DNA of 64,000 bases. Source: Lacinutrix sp. 5H-3-7-4. GTDB taxonomy: Bacteria; Bacteroidota; Bacteroidia; Flavobacteriales; Flavobacteriaceae. Made by a program: the position numbers and the translations under genes. The DNA lies in assembly GCF_000211855.2 (NCBI RefSeq), contig NC_015638.1, forward strand, positions 3,011,001-3,075,000, in the 5' to 3' direction. The notes under the pieces were generated by a model. The model saw only the letters and a program-made list of their open reading frames with translations. It did not search any database and was not told the DNA's origin. Below are positions 43,806 to 53,640 of the stretch, in pieces (the first letter of the stretch is position 1; the number at the start of each line of letters is the position of its first letter).

Positions 43806-44557
43806 CGGTTTCCTTTTTTTGCTTTAAAACTACTTAAAAGTATTGCAACAGTACTATCTTTTAAAACCTCACGTATTTTTAATTGTTTAAAATGATATGC
43901 AGATGTTATTGCCCACATATATTTAGTTTCTTTAGGGAAATATTTATGCATTAAATCATAATTCTCATAACTAGCAGAAATTGCTAAATACGGTTGATTT
44001 TTTAAAACCGTTCTTATATTTTTTATTTCTGTTTTTAAATTTAAACTATCATGTAAATATAGTTTTGGTTTCAAGTAGTAACTTGTTTTAAAACCAGAAC
44101 CATTAAAAGGTCTTAAAGCCACAGGAACTAAAGATTCTACTAATAATTTATCTTTTGGGTAATTAAAATTATTAACTAAATACTCTAATTTTGATAATAT
44201 TTTATAACTGTTTTTAGACTCTAAATTTTTAATATCTAACCATAAAAAAGGTAAAGTATCTGTTTTTATAGCAGATAAATAACTTTCAAAAGATAAATTT
44301 ATAGATTCTGCTGGCGGATGGTTTACATCAAAACTATTGGTGTTTTCATTATAAACTAAGTCTAACTCAACACCTTTAAAATGTTTTAAAGCTTGGTTTA
44401 ATTTTTCTATGCTATTTACTCTATGCGCATAGACTTTATTGTAATAACCTAAAAACTCTAATCGCTTTACACTATATTGATAACTATATAAAAGTGCTGC
44501 AAATATTATTAAAAGTAATGCTAAAATAAAAAGGTTTCTTTTTTTACCTTTTGTCAT
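43802..44557 (-). CDS. GDPD-like TIM-barrel membrane-anchored protein
   Basis: A 251-residue protein with an N-terminal membrane anchor (about 7-26). A TIM-barrel of the glycerophosphodiester phosphodiesterase/PI-PLC-like type follows: YAHRVNS near 43-49 (the HR pair), ELDLVYN near 63-69 (metal Glu/Asp), and FDVNHPPA near 75-82. Motifs are looser than true GDPD. It follows the EptA-like gene by a 14-base overlap. Confidence 0.65.
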   Translation of the reverse strand: MTKGKKRNLFILALLLIIFAALLYSYQYSVKRLEFLGYYNKVYAHRVNSIEKLNQALKHFKGVELDLVYNENTNSFDVNHPPAESINLSFESYLSAIKTDTLPFLWLDIKNLESKNSYKILSKLEYLVNNFNYPKDKLLVESLVPVALRPFNGSGFKTSYYLKPKLYLHDSLNLKTEIKNIRTVLKNQPYLAISASYENYDLMHKYFPKETKYMWAITSAYHFKQLKIREVLKDSTVAILLSSFKAKKGNR

Positions 44558-46205
44558 AATTAATTCCTTTTTTAATCAATCTTTCTTTCTTTTTAAACGC
44601 TTTATTAAAAATACTTTTTTCAGGATTAAAGCCTTCAAAATTAATACGACTTAAATCTGAAAAACTATGAAAAAAATCATCTAACATATAAGGCCTGTTT
44701 TTTAAACCATTAATAGTAAAAAGATTTTTGTTTGTATTTTTATATGCTTTAGAAAACCATACTATAAATGGCACCTCATACATTGGTCTTGTGGCATGAA
44801 ACTCATTATGTCCAACTAAATCCATTGTATCAAAAACTTCATCTCCATGATCTGATAAGTATAAAACAAAACTATTTGTATTTTTGGCTCTTACCGCTTC
44901 AATAACTTCTCTTATAATATAGTCGTTGTATAAAGTAGCATTATCATAAAAATTAATACTTTCTAAAGCGTCAATATTATTGGCTTTTGTATTCTTTTTA
45001 TTATTCTTAAACTTATTAAATTGCTCTGGATAACGCCTTTTGTAAGCACTATGATTTCCTATTAAATGTAAAAAAATTATCTTCTTTTTTGCTTTATCAT
45101 CTAACGCTTTTTTTAAGTAAGGCAGCAATGCTTCGTCATAAATATTATAAGCACTATGCTCGGTTGTTACAAAATTTTTATTTTTTGCAGCATTACCAAT
45201 AAGAGTAGGAATACTTTCATGCAAACCCACTGGTTTTTGATTTGATATCCAAAACGTTTCAAATCCTGCATTGTTTGCTAATTGCACAATTGATGCATTG
45301 TCGTTTAGTTTTGGAGCATTATAATCTGCTAAGGTTAATATTTTTTCTAAAGCAACTATAGTATGTACATTAGGCGTAATAACACTATCAAACACTACTA
45401 ATTCTTTCTCTATGGCTTTTAATTTTGGGTTTGTTTCTCTATCATAACCATACAACTGCATGTGCCAGTTTGAGGTAGACTCGCCAATAACTACAACATA
45501 CGTTTGAGGTATATTTAAAGTGTTAGTTACAGTAATTGTTTTTGTGTTTTCTTTAGCTAAAGCCGCCTTTAAATTTGCTTTTGCTATTGTATAATCTTCA
45601 TAAGAAGTAATAGTTGTATACAGTAAGTTTTCATTATTAAAACGTGTGAAAATAAAAAATAATGCTATTAAAATACTTACTAACCCTAAAGCCTTAATAG
45701 GAAATGAAAACTGTAAATTTTTTAATTTTTTTTGTTTTAAAAATATAATAGAAAAGCCTACTACTGCTATAAAAAACAGAATTAAACCTATAATTTTTAC
45801 ATTAAAATAATTAGAAAGAAAATCTGATGCTTCACTCCTATTTGTTTCAAAAATTACAAACAAAATTGAAGAACTAATTTTAACACCATAATTAATATAA
45901 AAACTTAATTTTATTACTGCTAAAACGCTTAATAGAATAACTGAAAATAGCAAATACCATTTACGTAACTTTTCAGATTTAAAAAAAAGGAAAATACTAC
46001 TAAATATCGCTGTTAAAAAACCAAATGCAATAACTTCTTTTAAATAAACGTAAGTAAAAGGCATTACAAACCAGCCCAAAACAATAATGACAAGCAATGG
46101 TAAACTTAGTAAACATACTAAGCTTAATATAGATTGTATTTGTTTAAATAAGTGTTTAATCAAGAGTGTTATTATTCTTATACTTTGCTTTTTTACTTCC
46201 TGCAT
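44544..46205 (-). CDS. Phosphoethanolamine transferase-like sulfatase-family membrane enzyme
   Basis: A 553-residue EptA-like protein with five N-terminal membrane segments (about 15-195) and a periplasmic alkaline-phosphatase-fold domain. Key motifs are VVIGESTSNWHMQLYGYDR near 235-253 (metal Glu and nucleophile in the EST region), FLHLIGNH near 375-382, LSDHGDEV near 452-459 and GHNEFHATRP near 466-475. It transfers phosphoethanolamine to a lipid or surface glycan. The first Met overlaps the THUMP gene by 50 bases. A TTG further in would give only a small overlap and may be the true start. Confidence 0.8.
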   Translation of the reverse strand: MQEVKKQSIRIITLLIKHLFKQIQSILSLVCLLSLPLLVIIVLGWFVMPFTYVYLKEVIAFGFLTAIFSSIFLFFKSEKLRKWYLLFSVILLSVLAVIKLSFYINYGVKISSSILFVIFETNRSEASDFLSNYFNVKIIGLILFFIAVVGFSIIFLKQKKLKNLQFSFPIKALGLVSILIALFFIFTRFNNENLLYTTITSYEDYTIAKANLKAALAKENTKTITVTNTLNIPQTYVVVIGESTSNWHMQLYGYDRETNPKLKAIEKELVVFDSVITPNVHTIVALEKILTLADYNAPKLNDNASIVQLANNAGFETFWISNQKPVGLHESIPTLIGNAAKNKNFVTTEHSAYNIYDEALLPYLKKALDDKAKKKIIFLHLIGNHSAYKRRYPEQFNKFKNNKKNTKANNIDALESINFYDNATLYNDYIIREVIEAVRAKNTNSFVLYLSDHGDEVFDTMDLVGHNEFHATRPMYEVPFIVWFSKAYKNTNKNLFTINGLKNRPYMLDDFFHSFSDLSRINFEGFNPEKSIFNKAFKKKERLIKKGINYDKR

Positions 46206-47340
46206 ACATCTCGTATTTTACTAAACGAGATTCTAATTTCGCATTCATTAATTTTATTTTTCGTGACGGACGTAAACCAACATGTTTTATGGCATCTAAA
46301 TTAGAGGTAATAAACCAAGCATTTGTATTTGGATATCCTTGTTTTAAAGTATCGCCAATGTTTTTATAAAAACTTTCCATTTCTATATCTAAACGCTCAC
46401 CGTACGGCGGATTAAAAACCATATGTAATTTATTGTCTCCTGCTTTTTGAGTTTTAAAGAAGTCTTCGTGCTTTATAGTAATAAACTCATCTAAATGTGC
46501 ATTTTTAACATTATCCTTTGCTTTTGTTACAGCACTTGGCGATTTATCGTAACCTAAAATTTTATAATGAAAATCTCTGGTTTTTTTAAGCAGCGATTCT
46601 TCAATTTTTTCAAATAACTCAACATCCCAATCATTCCAGCGCTCAAAAGCAAACTCTTTACGCATTAAATTTGGTGGAATATTACAAGCAATCATAGCAG
46701 CTTCGGCTAAAACAGTACCACTACCACACATTGGATCCATAAAATCAGATTGTCCATCCCAACCAGAAAGCATAATCATTCCTGCTGCAAGCACTTCGTT
46801 TATAGGAGCTATATTTGTAGCCGTTTTATAACCACGCTTGTGTAAAGATTCTCCAGAAGTATCTAAAGAAATAGTACATATAGAACGGTCTATATGAACA
46901 TTAATTTTTAAATCTGGAAAACGTAAATCTACATTTGGGCGCTCACCAGTTTCATCTCTAAACTTATCTACAATCGCATCTTTTACTTTTAATGCAGTGT
47001 ATTGCGAATGTGTAAACACTTTAGAGTGTACAGTAGCATCTATTGCTAAAGAACCAGAAGATTTTAAGTATTTAGACCAATTCATTTTATAGACTTGAGA
47101 ATACAAATCTTTTTCACTACTTACTTTAAAAGTTCTTATAGGTTTTAAAATTTTAATTGCTGTACGTATTGCAAGATTTGCTTTGTACATAAAACCTTTA
47201 TCTCCAACAAAACTAACATTACGCACACCAGTTTTAACCTGCATTGCTCCTAATTGAGTAAGCTCTCGTGCTAATAAATCTTCAAATCCAAATAAGGTTT
47301 TGGCTACCATTTTGAAATTATCTTCCATACTTTTCGACAA
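46156..47340 (-). CDS. THUMP-domain RNA methyltransferase (RlmL-N-like)
   Basis: A 394-residue class I SAM methyltransferase. It has a THUMP domain (about 50-155), SAM motif MDPMCGSGTVLAEAA near 202-216, and FNPPYGERLD near 308-317 (NPPY, N2-guanine type). It matches the class I SAM-dependent RNA methyltransferases YpsC/RlmL N-half. The 3' end overlaps the EptA-like gene by 50 bases. Confidence 0.85.
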   Translation of the reverse strand: MSKSMEDNFKMVAKTLFGFEDLLARELTQLGAMQVKTGVRNVSFVGDKGFMYKANLAIRTAIKILKPIRTFKVSSEKDLYSQVYKMNWSKYLKSSGSLAIDATVHSKVFTHSQYTALKVKDAIVDKFRDETGERPNVDLRFPDLKINVHIDRSICTISLDTSGESLHKRGYKTATNIAPINEVLAAGMIMLSGWDGQSDFMDPMCGSGTVLAEAAMIACNIPPNLMRKEFAFERWNDWDVELFEKIEESLLKKTRDFHYKILGYDKSPSAVTKAKDNVKNAHLDEFITIKHEDFFKTQKAGDNKLHMVFNPPYGERLDIEMESFYKNIGDTLKQGYPNTNAWFITSNLDAIKHVGLRPSRKIKLMNAKLESRLVKYEMYAGSKKAKYKNNNTLD

Positions 47341-47455
47341 ATAGGTTACAAAAATAATCTATTTTTGCGCTAAAATCATTTACTACTAGTAATTACTATT
47401 AAAGAAAGTGATTTAAATCTAATAAACTAAAATTACATTCCTTTTTTAATAGGAA

Positions 47456-48193
47456 ATGAATATGACAAAAGAAGAGACTACTTGGTTTGCATCATGGTTT
47501 GATACGCCATTTTATCACATTTTATATAAAGACAGAGATTATGCTGAAGCTGAAACGTTTATGTGTAATCTTACCAACTATTTAAACATTCCTGAACACG
47601 GAAAAATTTTAGATTTAGCTTGCGGTAAAGGTCGCCATTCGGTTTATTTAAATACTTTAGGCTATAACGTTACCGGTGTAGATTTATCTGCAAATAGTAT
47701 TGCACATGCAAAACAATTTGAAAACGAAACACTAAATTTTGAGGTGCACGACATGTGTAAACCTTATAGTGATACTTTTGATGCCGTTTTTAATTTATTT
47801 ACAAGCTTTGGTTATTTTGATAATCTAGAAGATAACCTAAAGACAATTGAAGCCATAAAAGCAGATTTAAACGAAACTGGTTTTGGAGTTATAGATTTTA
47901 TGAACAGTGAGTATGTTATTGAAAATTTAGTACCAGAAAATGTAAAAACTGTTGATGGTATAGATTTTTACCAAAAACGTCGTGTAGAAGATGGTTTTAT
48001 AATTAAAGACATTTCTTTTACTGTAGATGGTAAGGATTATGAATTTCAAGAACGTGTACGTGCATTTACTTTAGAAGATTTTGAAGTACTGTTTGAAAAA
48101 GCTGGTGTGTATTTACTAGATGTTTTTGGAGACTATAAATTAAGTAAATACATGAGAAAACAGAGTGAGCGTTTAATCTTGATTTTTAAATAA
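47456..48193 (+). CDS. SAM-dependent methyltransferase
   Basis: A 245-residue class I methyltransferase. Motif I is KILDLACGKGRHSVYL near 49-64, the acidic end VTGVDLS near 70-76, and motif IV FDAVFNLFTSFGYF near 106-119. The substrate is unknown. Its stop overlaps the ZIP transporter start by one base. Confidence 0.85.
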   Translation: MNMTKEETTWFASWFDTPFYHILYKDRDYAEAETFMCNLTNYLNIPEHGKILDLACGKGRHSVYLNTLGYNVTGVDLSANSIAHAKQFENETLNFEVHDMCKPYSDTFDAVFNLFTSFGYFDNLEDNLKTIEAIKADLNETGFGVIDFMNSEYVIENLVPENVKTVDGIDFYQKRRVEDGFIIKDISFTVDGKDYEFQERVRAFTLEDFEVLFEKAGVYLLDVFGDYKLSKYMRKQSERLILIFK

Positions 48194-48867
48194 TGATTTT
48201 AAATATAATTCTTCCAATTATATCTGTAGTAATTGGTTTTGCTATAGTTTTATTATTTAAGCCTAAGCAAAATAGAAACCTTAAATTATTACTAGCTTTT
48301 AGTGGTGCTTTTTTACTGTCTATAACAGTATTTAGTTTTTTACCAGAAGTATATAAAACTAACAATAGTAATATTGGTTTGTTTATTATGGTTGGTATTT
48401 TACTGCAAATAATTTTAGAGTTTTTCTCTCAAGGAGCAGAACATGGACACGTACATTTAGATAAAAACACCGTTACATTCCCGTGGTTATTATTTATAAG
48501 TTTGAGTATTCATAGTGTTTTAGAAGGTATCCCAATTCATGGACACCATAGCTTAATTTACGGCATAATTATACATAAATTACCAGTAGCTATTATTCTA
48601 GCAACATTTTTTGTAGCTTCAAAAATGAGTAAAAGTAAAACGTTTCTATTTTTACTTTTATTTGCATTAATGACGCCTTTAGGCGTGTTTTTATCTACAA
48701 ATATTGCTATATTAGAAACATATTTTCAAGAAATTTCGGCAGTAGTAATTGGTATTTTCTTACACATATCTACTACTATTTTATTTGAAAGTAACGAAGG
48801 TCATAAATTTAACATAACTAAGTTATTAACTATTGTAGCAGCTATAATATTAGCGTATTTTATATAA
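48193..48867 (+). CDS. ZIP-family metal transporter
   Basis: A 224-residue membrane protein with about eight segments. The histidine-rich loop is GAEHGHVHLD near 80-89. The metal motifs are SIHSVLEGIPIH near 107-118 and IHKLPVAI near 128-135, the ZIP TM4/TM5 signatures. Likely zinc or iron import. Coupled to the methyltransferase by overlap. Confidence 0.85.
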   Translation: MILNIILPIISVVIGFAIVLLFKPKQNRNLKLLLAFSGAFLLSITVFSFLPEVYKTNNSNIGLFIMVGILLQIILEFFSQGAEHGHVHLDKNTVTFPWLLFISLSIHSVLEGIPIHGHHSLIYGIIIHKLPVAIILATFFVASKMSKSKTFLFLLLFALMTPLGVFLSTNIAILETYFQEISAVVIGIFLHISTTILFESNEGHKFNITKLLTIVAAIILAYFI

Positions 48868-48877
48868 AAACTATCAA

Positions 48878-49306
48878 GTGTTTAGCAGGGAAGAATCTAA
48901 AAAAATAAAGCAGTTATTCTGGACTAGTTTTGGAAAATCGTTTCCTAGAAAATGGATTAAATACGACACCAAAATAAAAGGCTTTAGTTTTAAATTTCAT
49001 TTTGATAATAAAAAAGCATTAGTTGCTTTAGATCTTGAAGATGATTTAGAAAACCGTATTAATTACTGGGAAAAACTTGGACAGTTAAAAAGCATATTAT
49101 TAGACGATTTTTTACCAGATGCTATTTTTGAAGAAGAATATTTTTTAGAAAATGGTAAAGAAATTTCTAGAATTTATGTGCAATTAGACGAGAAAGTGAA
49201 TATACACAACAAAAATCACTGGCAACAAGTCATGACCTTTTTTAATGAAAAAATGGCCGCTTTTGAAGCATTTTATTTTGAATATGAAGATTTTATAAAA
49301 GCTTAG
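48878..49306 (+). CDS. DUF4268-family protein
   Basis: A 142-residue protein starting at GTG 48878. SREESKKIKQLFWTSFGKSF near 3-22 and FHFDNKKALVALDLE are typical of DUF4268. Function unknown, often linked to nuclease-like folds. It is 10 bases after the ZIP gene. Confidence 0.75.
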   Translation: MFSREESKKIKQLFWTSFGKSFPRKWIKYDTKIKGFSFKFHFDNKKALVALDLEDDLENRINYWEKLGQLKSILLDDFLPDAIFEEEYFLENGKEISRIYVQLDEKVNIHNKNHWQQVMTFFNEKMAAFEAFYFEYEDFIKA

Positions 49307-49323
49307 TAAAAAAACCACTTACA

Positions 49324-49950
49324 CTAAACCACAAAAAAGTACACCATAAAAAAGTGGCTAACAGCACCAGCTAAAACAAAAATGTGCCAAATAACATGAT
49401 TATAAGGTATTTTTTCAATGGCATAAAAAACCACACCAAGCGTATAAAATAAACCACCAGCCATTAAAAGCCAAACACCTTCTTGTGGCATTGCTGCTTG
49501 TAAAGCACTATAATCAAACACTACAAGCCAACCCATTATTAAATATAAAGCCACAGATAAAATTTCAAATTTACCTGTAAAAAATAGCTTTAATATTATA
49601 CCAAAGGCTGCAATAGCCCAAACTATTGTAAATAAGGTCCAGCCTAAACTTTCCTCTAAAGTAATAAGTGTTATTGGCGAATAGGTACCTGCAATTAAAA
49701 AATAAATATTTATATGGTCGGCAATTCTAAAATAGTGTTTGTACTTTTCATGACTCACGTAATGGTACAAAGCAGAAGCTAAAAACAAAACAATAAAAGT
49801 TATACCGTAAGTGGTAACGCTAAAAAAACTCCATTCGGTTTTATTCGTATCTTTTAATATTAAAAGTATTAAACCAACAATACCAAACACAGCACCAAAG
49901 GCATGAGTAATTGTATTCCATTTTTCTTCAAATGGTGTTTGTATACGCAT
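49324..49950 (-). CDS. trhA: Hemolysin III/TrhA-family membrane protein (PAQR fold)
   Basis: A 208-residue seven-segment membrane protein. The PAQR motifs are HAFGAVFG near 12-19, ASALYHYVSHEKYKHYF then RIADHINIYFLIAGTYSP near 76-93, and VIWHIFVLAGAVSHFF near 185-200 (the zinc His residues). Role in membrane homeostasis by family. Confidence 0.88.
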   Translation of the reverse strand: MRIQTPFEEKWNTITHAFGAVFGIVGLILLILKDTNKTEWSFFSVTTYGITFIVLFLASALYHYVSHEKYKHYFRIADHINIYFLIAGTYSPITLITLEESLGWTLFTIVWAIAAFGIILKLFFTGKFEILSVALYLIMGWLVVFDYSALQAAMPQEGVWLLMAGGLFYTLGVVFYAIEKIPYNHVIWHIFVLAGAVSHFFMVYFFVV

Positions 49951-49955
49951 CTACT

Positions 49956-50624
49956 CTACTTTTTATTAATCCATTTATTAGTAAGCGCATAAAAATCGTA
50001 ATCAATTACAGATTTCTGTCGTTTTAATGAGCCATTTTGAAAATTACGTTGTAAAATATCTTCAATTAAATAATCTTCTTTAACATTTTCAGGATCATAT
50101 TCACGCTTTAAATCTATATTAAATAGTTTAGCGGTGTTATTAAACCAAAAGGCACGCCAACCATTTCTCAAGTTTTTTACCAGATTAAAAGTAGTTTCGC
50201 CAGTTTGCCTGTGTACTAATTTAATAAGTATTTGTCCTTCGGTTTTTGTAAGCTTTTTAAGCTCATCAGAAAATTCTCCTTCAATATATTTTTGAATTTT
50301 CCTCGAGTAACGTCGTTTTTGCCTTTTACTTTCTAAAGACTCTAATCTTTCAGTCAAACTCTCTAAACGCTCGGCTGCTAATTTGGCATACGGATAGACT
50401 TTTTTAGTTTTTCGCCTTAAAATTAAATACGTTCGTCTATCTTCTTTACTAGAAAACTTCAGCTTATGTAAAATCATAACTTCTTCTAAATCTATCGCTT
50501 CACGCGGAATAGAATCACCGTCAATTATCATATATTCTATCATTGTAGAATCTTGAACCACTTCATCTTGTTGTGCCCAAAAAAACAACGGAAAAAATAA
50601 AATAAAATAAAATTGCTTTTTCAT
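49956..50624 (-). CDS. DUF4294-family secreted protein
   Basis: A 222-residue protein with signal peptide (about 1-17). The body matches DUF4294: IDGDSIPREAIDLEEV near 33-48, LRRKTKKVYPYAKLAAERL near 69-87 and LVHRQTGETTFNLV near 133-146. A periplasmic role is assumed. Five bases from trhA, so likely one transcript. Divergent from the M42 peptidase gene. Confidence 0.85.
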   Translation of the reverse strand: MKKQFYFILFFPLFFWAQQDEVVQDSTMIEYMIIDGDSIPREAIDLEEVMILHKLKFSSKEDRRTYLILRRKTKKVYPYAKLAAERLESLTERLESLESKRQKRRYSRKIQKYIEGEFSDELKKLTKTEGQILIKLVHRQTGETTFNLVKNLRNGWRAFWFNNTAKLFNIDLKREYDPENVKEDYLIEDILQRNFQNGSLKRQKSVIDYDFYALTNKWINKK

Positions 50625-50748
50625 AATTACTTAAATGCTAAAATCATTCCAAAATTTAATTTATTAGCAGCATAAAATTACTAATTAACTTTATGCTAAC
50701 TATTAATTATACTCGAATATTGTTATTTTAGTGCAAAATTAAAAACAG

Positions 50749-51837
50749 ATGGCAAAACAAAGCATACTAAACAAAAAGTCTATGGACTTTTTAGAAAAAT
50801 ATTTAAACAACGCAGCTCCAACAGGTTACGAGTGGGAAGGACAAAAAATATGGATGGATTACCTAAAACCTTATGTAGATGAATTTATTACAGATACTTA
50901 CGGTTCTGCCGTTGGTGTTATAAATCCAGATGCTAAGTATAAAGTTGTTATTGAAGGTCACGCCGATGAGATTTCGTGGTATGTTAATTACATAAGTGAT
51001 AATGGATTAATTTCTGTTATTAGAAACGGTGGTAGTGATCACCAAATTGCACCTAGTAAAATTGTAAATATCCACACAAAAAATGGTATTGTAAAAGGTG
51101 TTTTTGGCTGGCCAGCTATACACACCAGAAACAAGTCTAAAGAAGAAGCGCCAAAACAAGACAATATTTTTATAGATTGTGGTTGTACTACTAAAGAAGA
51201 AGTAGAAAAACTTGGTGTACATGTAGGATGTGTAATAACATATCCAGATGAGTTTCACATTTTAAATAAAAGCAACTTTGTATGTCGTGCTTTAGATAAT
51301 AGAATGGGCGGTTTTATGATTGCCGAAGTAGCACGTTTGCTAAAAGAAAATAAAAAGGAATTACCTTTTGGATTATACATAACAAACTCTGTACAAGAAG
51401 AAATAGGATTACGTGGCGCACAAATGATTACAGATCGTATTAAGCCCAACGTAGCTATTGTTACAGATGTTACACATGATACTACCACTCCAATGATTAA
51501 TCAAAAAGTACAAGGTCATGTTGAAAATGGTAAAGGTCCTGTAGTGGCTTATGCTCCTGCCGTACAACAAAAATTAAGAGATTTAATTACAGATACTGCC
51601 GACGAGAAAAAAATACCATTTCAGCGTGCAGCATGTTCTCGTGCAACAGGAACAGATACAGATGCTTTTGCTTACAGTAACGGTGGTGTTGCTTCTGCTT
51701 TAATCTCTTTACCGCTACGCTATATGCATACTACAGTAGAAACTGTACATAAAGATGATGTAGAAAATGTAATTAAATTAATTTACGAAACACTTTTAAA
51801 AATTGAAGATGGTGAAACATTTTCTTATTTTAAATAA
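50749..51837 (+). CDS. M42-family aminopeptidase
   Basis: A 362-residue M42 peptidase/glucanase-type enzyme. The metal His and Asp are in GHADEISW near 71-78 and DNRMGGF near 184-190. The catalytic Glu pair is SVQEEIGLRG near 215-224, VTDVTHDTTTP near 238-248 holds a further metal Asp, and HTTVETVH near 328-335 the last His. Acts as a large TET-type aminopeptidase assembly. A terminator follows. Confidence 0.9.
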   Translation: MAKQSILNKKSMDFLEKYLNNAAPTGYEWEGQKIWMDYLKPYVDEFITDTYGSAVGVINPDAKYKVVIEGHADEISWYVNYISDNGLISVIRNGGSDHQIAPSKIVNIHTKNGIVKGVFGWPAIHTRNKSKEEAPKQDNIFIDCGCTTKEEVEKLGVHVGCVITYPDEFHILNKSNFVCRALDNRMGGFMIAEVARLLKENKKELPFGLYITNSVQEEIGLRGAQMITDRIKPNVAIVTDVTHDTTTPMINQKVQGHVENGKGPVVAYAPAVQQKLRDLITDTADEKKIPFQRAACSRATGTDTDAFAYSNGGVASALISLPLRYMHTTVETVHKDDVENVIKLIYETLLKIEDGETFSYFK

Positions 51838-51870
51838 AAACACGGTTACGTTTAATAAAACAAATTATTT

Positions 51871-51899
51871 TTAAGCCTCTTTTTTAGAGGCTTTTTTTA
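51871..51899 (+). terminator. Terminator after the M42 peptidase
   Basis: TTAAGCCTCT and AGAGGCTT with a five-T loop and a trailing T run. Confidence 0.85.
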
Positions 51900-51912
51900 T
51901 ACTTTTAATCTC

Positions 51913-53073
51913 ATGATGCACCAACAACATTTATTTGATATTCCAGAAGATGTTAGCTACTTAAATACAGCAAGCTTATCACCATCTTTAAAAACTAGTG
52001 AAATTGCAGGATTAGAATCTGTTTTACAAAAATCAAGACCGTTTACTATACCAACGTCAAATTATTTTGAGCCTGTAACCAAATTAAAACAACTGTTTGC
52101 TAAAGTTATTGATGTTGATAATTATAACCGTATAGCAACAATTCCTTCGGTTTCTTATGGTATAGCAACTGTTACTAAAAACATTACATTAAATCCTGAA
52201 GACGAAATATTAATTATTGGTGAGCAATTTCCTAGTAACTACTATGCTTGGCAAAAACTTGCAGACCAAAATAATGCAACAATTAAAACGGTTACAATAC
52301 CTCAAGCACAACAAAACCGTACAAGAGACTGGAACACCTTAATACTAAATAGTATTTCTAGTAATACTGCTGTAATTGCTATGGGAAATATACATTGGTC
52401 TAACGGTTCACTTTTTAATTTAAAAGCAATTAGTAAAAAAGCAAAAGCGAATAATAGCCTACTTATTATAGATGGTAGCCAATCTATTGGTGCTTTGCCT
52501 TTTTCGGTAAAAGAAATAAATCCGGATGCCGTTATTTGTGCAGGATACAAATGGTTATTTGGACCTTATGGTTGTGCTTACGCTTATTTTGGTGCTTATT
52601 TTGATAATGGAGAACCTATAGAAGAAAATTGGACTAATAGATTAAATAGCGAAAACTTATCGCAATTAACACAATATCAAAACCAATATAAACCATTAGC
52701 AAATAGATATTGCGCTGGAGAACATGCAAGTTTTATTTACGTAAACATGCAAATTAAAGCGCTAGAACAAGTATTAAAATGGTCGCCACTAGACATACAA
52801 AACTATTGTAAATTAATTACTAAAGAAACTGTAAACACTTTACAAGGTCTTGGTTGTTTTATTGATGATGATCACTATAGATCGCATCATTTATTTGGTG
52901 TAGAATTACCAAAAACAATAGACATAGACCTTTTAAAAACAAAATTAACTAAACAAAAAATTTATGTTTCCTTTAGAGGAAAATACATACGTTTGTCTTG
53001 CCATTATTTTAATACAGAAAGACATTTTAAAAAATTAGTTAATTGTATAAAATCTGTTATTATTAACAATTAA
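51913..53073 (+). CDS. Class V aminotransferase
   Basis: A 386-residue PLP enzyme of class V (selenocysteine lyase/isopenicillin epimerase-like). It has SYLNTASLSPSL near 15-26, IIDGSQSIGALPF near 189-201, and the PLP Lys in CAGYKWLFGPYG near 213-224. No catalytic Cys loop like that of the desulfurase is seen, so it is not an Fe-S desulfurase by motif. It is followed directly (no gap) by a Nudix gene. Confidence 0.85.
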   Translation: MMHQQHLFDIPEDVSYLNTASLSPSLKTSEIAGLESVLQKSRPFTIPTSNYFEPVTKLKQLFAKVIDVDNYNRIATIPSVSYGIATVTKNITLNPEDEILIIGEQFPSNYYAWQKLADQNNATIKTVTIPQAQQNRTRDWNTLILNSISSNTAVIAMGNIHWSNGSLFNLKAISKKAKANNSLLIIDGSQSIGALPFSVKEINPDAVICAGYKWLFGPYGCAYAYFGAYFDNGEPIEENWTNRLNSENLSQLTQYQNQYKPLANRYCAGEHASFIYVNMQIKALEQVLKWSPLDIQNYCKLITKETVNTLQGLGCFIDDDHYRSHHLFGVELPKTIDIDLLKTKLTKQKIYVSFRGKYIRLSCHYFNTERHFKKLVNCIKSVIINN

Positions 53074-53622
53074 ATGGACGAACTTATAGACATTGTTTCC
53101 AATACAGGAGAAACAACAGGAAAAACTGCTCTAAAAAGCGTTATACATAGTAAAGGTTTATACCATAACACCGTTCACATTTGGTTTTATACAACTACTG
53201 GAGAAATTTTATTACAACAACGTGCTGCAACAAAAGCTATTTGTCCATTACTTTGGGATGTTAGTGTTGCAGGACATATAGATGCAGGAGAAACTTTAAA
53301 AAAAGGAGCTACTAGAGAAATAGAAGAAGAAATTGGATTATCTATTTGTGAAGATGATTTAACAAAAATTGGCACTTTTAAATGCTTTAAAAAATATGAT
53401 AATGGTATAATAGATAATGAATTTCATCATACTTATATAGCCCAATTAAAAGTAGATATAAATAAACTTACACCTCAAAAAGAAGAAGTTGAAGCTTTAA
53501 AATTAGTTTCAACTGAAACCTTTCAGAAATTATTAAATCACTCTAAAACAAACGGTCATTTTGTAGCATCAAATAAAGCGTATTATGAGATTGTTTTAAA
53601 CAGCATAAAAAAAGTGCTATAA
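53074..53622 (+). CDS. Nudix hydrolase, IDI-like
   Basis: A 182-residue Nudix protein. The Nudix box runs from about 71 to 93 (GHIDAGETLKKGATREIEEE is its main part). LLQQRAATKAICPLLWDVSV precedes it, as in isopentenyl-diphosphate isomerase-like proteins. The Cys of the true type I IDI is not at the expected place, so it is more likely a general Nudix hydrolase. Joined to the aminotransferase gene. Confidence 0.8.
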   Translation: MDELIDIVSNTGETTGKTALKSVIHSKGLYHNTVHIWFYTTTGEILLQQRAATKAICPLLWDVSVAGHIDAGETLKKGATREIEEEIGLSICEDDLTKIGTFKCFKKYDNGIIDNEFHHTYIAQLKVDINKLTPQKEEVEALKLVSTETFQKLLNHSKTNGHFVASNKAYYEIVLNSIKKVL

Positions 53623-53640
53623 TTTATCTACATTCGTTTT